From Steromphala cineraria (lineage: Eukaryota; Mollusca; Gastropoda; Trochida; Trochidae): DNA of 64,000 bases. The DNA is taken from positions 14,826,584 to 14,890,583 of the forward strand of contig OU744725.1 in NCBI GenBank assembly GCA_916613615.1, given 5' to 3'. The position numbers were made by a program, and so were the translations under genes. The notes below the pieces were generated by a model, which saw only the letters and a list, made by a program, of their open reading frames with translations, was not told the origin of the DNA and did no database searches. This document shows positions 58,231 through 64,000 of this stretch, one piece after another; positions within the stretch are counted from its first letter, which is position 1; every line of letters starts with the position of its first letter.

Positions 58231-59369
58231 AGTTAGTTAAAAAGGCAAAAACAGAATTAAAAATTCATACAGTATTTTTCAAGCTAAGGATAACTCAGCG
58301 CAGGGACCCAAGACAGAATATTTAATTTCATATCCCATAAGGGGACAATCGATTGGTCAGCTACCGCTGGTCACTCACGGAAACAAGATCAATGAAAGTA
58401 ATTATTGGCATAAACTAACCTCTGGGACGAACTTAGCCCCTCTCTTCGTTCCCCTGAACGTGCCTGCAGAAGTCTAGATAAAAATAAAGAGAAAAAACCT
58501 AAGTCATATTTATCATTAGTGGTATGCAGCTCCCTTCTTCCCTGGAGTTATCTCCCTTTGACTGACCATGCTTCATATTCTTTTCTGCACTCCTTCTGAG
58601 TGGAAGTGTCTGTCAGAAGTCTGGACTTTGTGTTTTTCAAATCAAGCCTTCTAACTACTGAAGATTGTTTTCATGGTATGTGTTGCCGAAATTGGGTCTT
58701 TGACAATCGCATTCTGTGTTATTTGTGTGAATTTTATTTCAAATTTTCCTTGTTTTTTGCTGTTTACCTTGGACATAGTTCTTTCACTTGTGATTGCTGT
58801 TGTCCAGGTTTATTGTTGGGGCTTTTTAGCTCTAGTCTTTTTATTCTTTGTGGTAATATTGGACTAGATTTTCTTTTCTTGTCTTCAATTGCTCATACTT
58901 TGGAACTGTACATTTGTCTTCCAGTCCAGTTTTAGGTCACTACATTTGATGTTTTTTGGTCAGTTGGTAATCAAGCCATGTTTTCTCTACCACCTGTTTA
59001 GAGTACTATCTGCTGCATTATTGGCTGCATATCTATTAGTTTGCTGTTAGCCTAGTAGGGGTCATGTACTTGTAGTGTTTGTCACAAAAAATGTACTTCA
59101 GCCCTAGCTTTTATGACTTTCTTTATATGGCTCAATATTTAGTGTTTACTCTGTAATCACAGTATCACCTATCAGGATCTGCCAGTGTATATTCTCAATC
59201 AACTTGTCTCTTAGCAGTAGGTTAACCTCACACAGTGTTAAGGTACTTTATGGATACTATTGGCAGTATTTCCTGTAGATGACCTGTAACTGGTTACAGT
59301 TAATTTTAACAGCTTATTTTGACAGTATGTAATTTTTTCTTGGTTTGACAGTGGTTTTATGTCATATTT

Positions 59370-59800
59370 AACGGCTCATTATGGCAGGTTTTACTTTTCT
59401 GAGGCTTTCCAGTGGATAAAATTTACTTTTAAACGGCTCTTTATGGCAGTTTTTACCTTTCTGAGGCTTTCCACTGGATAGAATTTACTGTTTAACGGCT
59501 CATAATGGCAGTTTTTACTTTTCTGAGGCTTTCCAGTGGATAAAATTTACTTTTTAACGGCTCTTGATGGCAGTTTTTACCTTTCTGAGGCTTTCCACTG
59601 GATAAAATTATTTTTTAACGGCTCATTATGGCAATTTTTACTTTTCTGAGGCTTTCCACTGGATAAAATTTACTTTTTAACGGCTCATTATGGCAGTTTT
59701 TACCTTTCTGAGGCTTTCCACTGGATAATATTTACTTTTTAACGGCTAGTTATGGCAGGTTTTACCCTTGGGAGATTCCAGTGTGACAAAGTTTAATTTC
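59370..59800. repeat. 60-bp tandem repeat in DIRS copy 2 leader (7 units)
   Basis: Same unit as copy 1 (AACGGCTCATTATGGCAG...) but seven units instead of six, with unit variants in a different order. Confidence 0.85.
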
Positions 59801-60215
59801 AAAGGCTAATTACGGCAGTGTTTTTCCTTACATTGCTCTCCAGTGGATAAGAGGTAATGATTAACGGCTAATCTTGACAGTGTTTACCTTTACAGGGCCT
59901 GTCAGGGTAGAATTCTCTTTTTTATGGCAACTTATCGGCAGTGTTTACCTGTACAGGGCCTGCCAGATACCAAGTGACAGTGTTTACCATTCACGGGCCT
60001 GTCTGCCTTGGTGGGTCTTGGTGACCCGTTAATTATACCCTAACTCAGTCTGGCGCCTAGTCTGGCACAGAGCTGAACGGGTTGTACGCTGTTGACACAG
60101 TCAACCTTTTCCTTCTCATCCGTGAGGGGTTACAGGCCTGGTCACACGTGCAGGGTCAGTTGCGCCCATCTTGCTAAGGCCTCAGTCTGGCTCCCACGGC
60201 GGAACAGCTGGGAAG

Positions 60216-61130
60216 GCTGACGGCATAGCCTTGGCCGGTGGCCAGTAGCCGTAGCCGGCGGCCGGTAGCCGTGGCCGGCGGCCGGTAGCCGTGGCCGGCG
60301 GCTGGCAGCCGTGGCCGTAGCCGCGGCGGGCGGCCGGTAGCCATGGCCAGCGGCTGGCGGCCGTGGGCCGTGGCCGGTAGCCATGGCCGGCAGCGGGTAG
60401 CCATGGAATGACGGCCTGTAGCCATGGAATGACGGCCTGTAGCCATGGAATGACGGCCTGTAGCCATGGAATGGCGGCCGTTGGCCATGGAATGGTAGGC
60501 GTAGGCCGGTAGCCGTGGAATGGCGGCCGTTGGCCATGGAATGGCGGCCGTTAGCCATGGAATGGCGGCCTACGGCGACCTTTAGCCGTTGGACAGCGGC
60601 CGTTAGCCGTGAAAGGGCGGCCGTTAGCCATGGAATGGCGTCCGTTAGCCATGGAATGGCGGCCTACGGCGACCTTTAGCCGTTGGACAGCGGCCGTTAG
60701 CCGTGACAGGGCGGCTGTTAGCCATGGAATGGCGTCCGCTAGCCATGGAACGGCGGCCTACGGCGCCCTTTAGCCGTGGAATGGCGAACTTTAGCCATGG
60801 AATGGCGTCCGTAAGCCATGGAATGGCGTCCGTAAGCCATGGAATGGAGTCCGTTAGCCATGGAATGCCGTCCGTTAGCAATGGAACGGTGGCCTACGGC
60901 GCCCTTTAGCCGTGGAATGGCGGCCGTTAGCCATGGAATGGCAGCCGTTAGTCGTGGAACGGCGGCCTACGGCAGCCTTTAGCCGTGGGACAGCAGCCTT
61001 TAGCCGTGGAATGGCGGCCGTTAGCTGTTGAATGGCGACCGCGGTGGCCGTTAGCTGTGGGATGCCAGCTGTTAGGCGTGGAACGGCAGTCCTTAGCCAT
61101 GGACGGCGGCTGTAGCCGTGGAAACCTAGC
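60216..61130 (+). repeat. GC-rich 21-bp minisatellite in DIRS copy 2
   Basis: Same 21-bp family as 27790-29000. The first ~200 bp has a distinct GTAGCCGTGGCCGGCGGCCG variant absent from copy 1, and the rest favours GTTAGCCATGGAATGGCG. The array is about 0.3 kb shorter than in copy 1. Confidence 0.85.
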
Positions 61131-61688
61131 CGCTACGGACCTTTTGTATGAGAGACGTGGGTTATAGGGGGTCAACCTAATCGCTACAGATTTTATGTAT
61201 GGAAGCCGTGAGTTTGTAGTGGGTCAAACCTGGCCTGATTTTTGTGTATGCGAACCTTGATGGGAATAATCCAGTCTTAACGGTTCCCCTGTTAGGAAGC
61301 CATGGGTTGTAACTGGTCAAACCCAGCTACTACAGATTTTTTCAGATGGGAACTGTGTCTTTGCAACGGGTCAGTCTGGCTGTTACAACCTTTTTTGAAT
61401 GGGAGTCGTAATTTTTTAGCTGATCAACCCAGCCGCTATAGACCTCCCTTTCTTCAGCTGTGAGTTTTATTTGTAGGGGATCAAACCCAGCCATTATATA
61501 CCAGGTGTACAGTGACCATGGGTACAAGACAGGTGTAGTCCAGCCAGTAAGGACATCCAGTTCAAGCTCTCTTATGGACCACTGGTATTGAAACTAGGAT
61601 TACATAGAAGGTCTAACTAAGCCATTACAAACATTTGGTACAGAAGCAATAGTTCTGTACTAAGTCAGACTTCTCCTCCAAGTTCACC

Positions 61689-62600
61689 ATGGAGTCTTTG
61701 AAAAATGTACGCAAGTTGGTTCAGTTAGGAAGCAAGTTCGTCAGTATGGACCTCAAGGATACCTATCTCCATATTCCTATTCACGTTCTGTCTCGGAGAT
61801 ATCTAAGGTTCGATGTCAACGGCCGCAGATTTCAATTCCGAGCTCTCCCCTTCGGGGTTTCCATCGCCCTGTGGCTATTTACGATGGTTATGAAGCCGTA
61901 ACTCCACTTTCTTCATCTCAGGGGAATAGCTATTCATGGATATCGCGACGACTTTCTAGTGAGACATCGGTCGACAGCCATGCTTATCAGACTCACCAAT
62001 TTCGCGATCCATGTTTCACTCATCTCGGATGGATAGTGCACCTGGACAAGTCCAAACTGACGCATAATCCCAGGATCAAGTTTCTAGGAGCTCTTCTAGA
62101 CGCAGAGAAGGGATACTTTTTTTTTCAAATCAAGATCGCTTGGATAAACTTGAACAGAAGGTTCCATCTGGATCAGATCATAACTTGTCCTCTTTACGTT
62201 TGCCAAGAACTAAGCTGGTTGACACAGGAGTCCAATGTGTTATCGGGAACAAGCTTCACGGTCCCTCAACCTCAGTTTACCATATTCACGGATGCGTTAC
62301 AGTAATCAGCCCGATTCCATACCCGCTAGCTTGGGTGGTAGACACCCTTTCCACCTCTTGGGACGGCATGGTAGCGTATATGCCTTTCCACCGATCAAGA
62401 TCATTCCGGGCGTACTGGCAAAGATCGCGTTTCAGGACTACTTAGTTTATCTAGTGGCTCTAGCCTGGCCCACAAGGCCATGGTTTCCAAACCTGTTTGA
62501 TCTGCTCACGGATTATCCACTCAAACTGCCTCTCTGGGAGAATCTGTTATTTCAACCACACTCGCTCAGGAATCACGGGAATCTCGGGACACTCAACCTT
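61689..62600 (+). pseudogene. DIRS copy 2 reverse transcriptase / RNase H, degenerate
   Basis: RT pieces LVQLGSKFVSMDLKDTYLHI and FRALPFGVSIALWLFTMVMK, then a frame break before the Tyr-Arg-Asp-Asp box (61941-61952), at the same place as in copy 1. The next frame runs through HLGWIVHLDKSKLTHNPRI into an RNase H-like FTIFTDA. This link is broken in copy 1 by a change near the poly-T. Post-RNase H text LVALAWPTRPWFPNL and GTLNLHVWRLSS follows in a further frame. Confidence 0.85.
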
Positions 62601-63739
62601 CACGTGTGGAGATTATCGTCAAATTCCTCAAGGCACAAGCTATTGATGAGTCTGTCAGACCCTCTACAGCAAGACTCTATGATGCTAAGTGGCGAATCTT
62701 CACAGAGTGGAGACGAGAAAGGGAATTGTTAGATTCAGAAATATCTATCCCAATGATCGCATAGTTTCTATTGTACTTGAGGAATACAAGGTAGTGAAAC
62801 ACGGCACAATAGAGGGATACAGATTGGCGAAAGCTTCAGTCTGTGACATTCAGGTTTTTTTCTGTAGGACCGGATAAATCTTTACACATGATGATTAGAT
62901 CCTTCCAGATAAAGGATATTACATCTCCATCAGTTTTCCCCAAGGGGGATCCTTGTATTGTCTTACAGTCATTAATGAAAGCCCCGTACGGATATGAGCT
63001 CTACTACGTTGAGATTTTTGTGGTACAAGACGTCCTTTTTACTGGCCTTTGCTTCGGCCGCTGGTGTATCAGAACTTCATGCTATTGACAATTCTTCCAT
63101 TAGATTCTCTAAGGATAAGAAGGAAGTATCTTGCCGAGCATTACAGGAATTCTTAGCCAAAAATCAGTCTACTTCTGCGGGACCGTTGGGAACTAGATCG
63201 TACAGGATTCCAGCCTTGCCTACTTCGACTTCTCGTTCGGACAAGAGAGACTGTTATGTCCAGTCAGGTGTTTGAGATGGTATCTTCAGAGGACGGCTTC
63301 CTTTCGCCATAATAGGAGGAGATTATTTTTGTCCTGTAAGACTGCGGTGGATTCAGAAATCTCTAAAAATACCATTTCTTCATGGCTAAGGAAAACCATT
63401 GTATATGCATATCAAATCATGGATCAGGAAACGATGAATGTCAAGTTCTCTCCTCACGCCTTGTCATCTTCATTATCAGCATGGGAATCAGTATCAATCC
63501 AACGGCTCGTAGCCACATGTCAATGGAAAGGTTCTAACTCTTTTATCTCACCCTATCTCCAGGATATATCTCCCTCACTAGCAGGAATCAGCGAGTTGGG
63601 ACCTCTAGTGGCGGCTCAGCACTTAATTGACCTGTGCCTGAGTGGTATTCTCAAGGAAAAAGAAAGGGGGGGGTCGGGGTCGTCGGGAAGGAGTCGACGA
63701 CTGACCTCTTCAAGATGGTTCTCTTACTTTAGAAAATGA
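62601..63739 (+). pseudogene. DIRS copy 2 tyrosine recombinase, degenerate
   Basis: The catalytic Arg of the ASAA-x-VSELHAI box is GGT, Gly, at 63063-63065 (His in copy 1). The H-x-x-R box reads HALS (63455-63466) as in copy 1. SFISPYLQDI keeps the Tyr. A TAG replaces a codon near 62762 that is open (GCAGAG) in copy 1. The copy cannot make an active recombinase. Confidence 0.85.
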
Positions 63740-64000
63740 GACCTACCTATGACTAGAGTTATGGTGATGGCTGCAGTGTTCAGGGAATTGGAGAGTATGT
63801 TTGTCACCTGTTGTGGACTGGTATACCCACCAAACTCTGTCACATGTTTTGAACTAAATCCAAATATGACGTAAGGGTAAATCTGACCGGAAGTGACGTC
63901 ATAAGAGACCGGAAGTGACGTCATAAGGAACCGGAAGTGACGTCATATAGACATTAACAACCGGAAGTGACGTCAGAATCTTTATGAGGTCTTAACTAAG

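Larger units (their letters stand above)
58400..64000 (+). mobile_element. DIRS-like retrotransposon copy 2, cut by the window end
   Basis: Same element as 26012-32520 in direct orientation, very similar throughout. It starts AATTATTGGCATAAACTAAC at 58400 with the left inverted repeat. The window ends inside the tail that corresponds to about 31850 of copy 1, so the ICR and right terminus are outside. Main differences are in the tandem repeats of the leader. Confidence 0.92.

Overview
This window is eukaryotic genomic DNA, AT-rich and intron-rich. It is most likely from a mollusc, probably a bivalve such as a scallop. The grounds are the repeats: several element families built as hairpin + (GTCC)n + ~150-bp monomers, as I recall for bivalve pearl/HINE-type elements, together with DIRS-like tyrosine-recombinase retrotransposons and many MITEs. 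The species call is inference. Nothing in the window is bacterial.

One real host gene is recognisable, on the + strand from about 2.5 to 45.0 kb (at least 42 kb). It encodes a synaptotagmin-like protein (SYTL/Slp family, fly counterpart bitesize). Ten well-supported exons plus one candidate 21-nt microexon keep one reading frame across all introns: 2546-3424, 4497-9665 (a giant 5169-nt exon), 22895-23082, 24007-24108, (24426-24446), 37681-37865, 38423-38525, 38872-39033 (C2A), and 40597-40817, 43345-43553, 44890-45038 (C2B and stop). The N-terminal Rab27-binding (SHD) exons and the promoter are not in the window and presumably lie upstream of position 1. The visible part encodes about 2450 residues: a very long, Ser/Asp/Glu-rich, probably disordered linker followed by tandem C2 domains.

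Introns and 3' flank are packed with repeats. There are TTAA-flanked MITEs (a 356-bp pair at 185 and 48212, and a piggyBac-like one at 10922), four hAT-like MITEs with 8-bp target duplications, and an inverted-repeat element present twice with 12-bp flanking direct repeats. There is also a 4-kb 46-bp minisatellite (17.1-21.1 kb), a 1.5-kb 17-bp minisatellite (35.3-36.8 kb), and five families of hairpin-headed tandem-monomer elements.

Two DIRS-like retrotransposons lie in direct orientation. Copy 1 (26012-32520) is complete end to end but coding-defective. It has inverted termini and a perfect internal complementary region, and it sits without target duplication inside a pre-existing tandem-monomer element. 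Copy 2 (58400 to the window end) is cut off by the window edge. A dead LINE reverse transcriptase fragment lies just before copy 2. From 45 kb to the end no further host gene is visible.

No clearly new functional system was found. The most interesting observations are the giant phase-symmetric exon, the shared plan of the hairpin-headed element families, the 12-bp-duplication inverted-repeat element, and the exact DIRS end/ICR/empty-site agreement with recurrent loss of recombinase catalytic residues.
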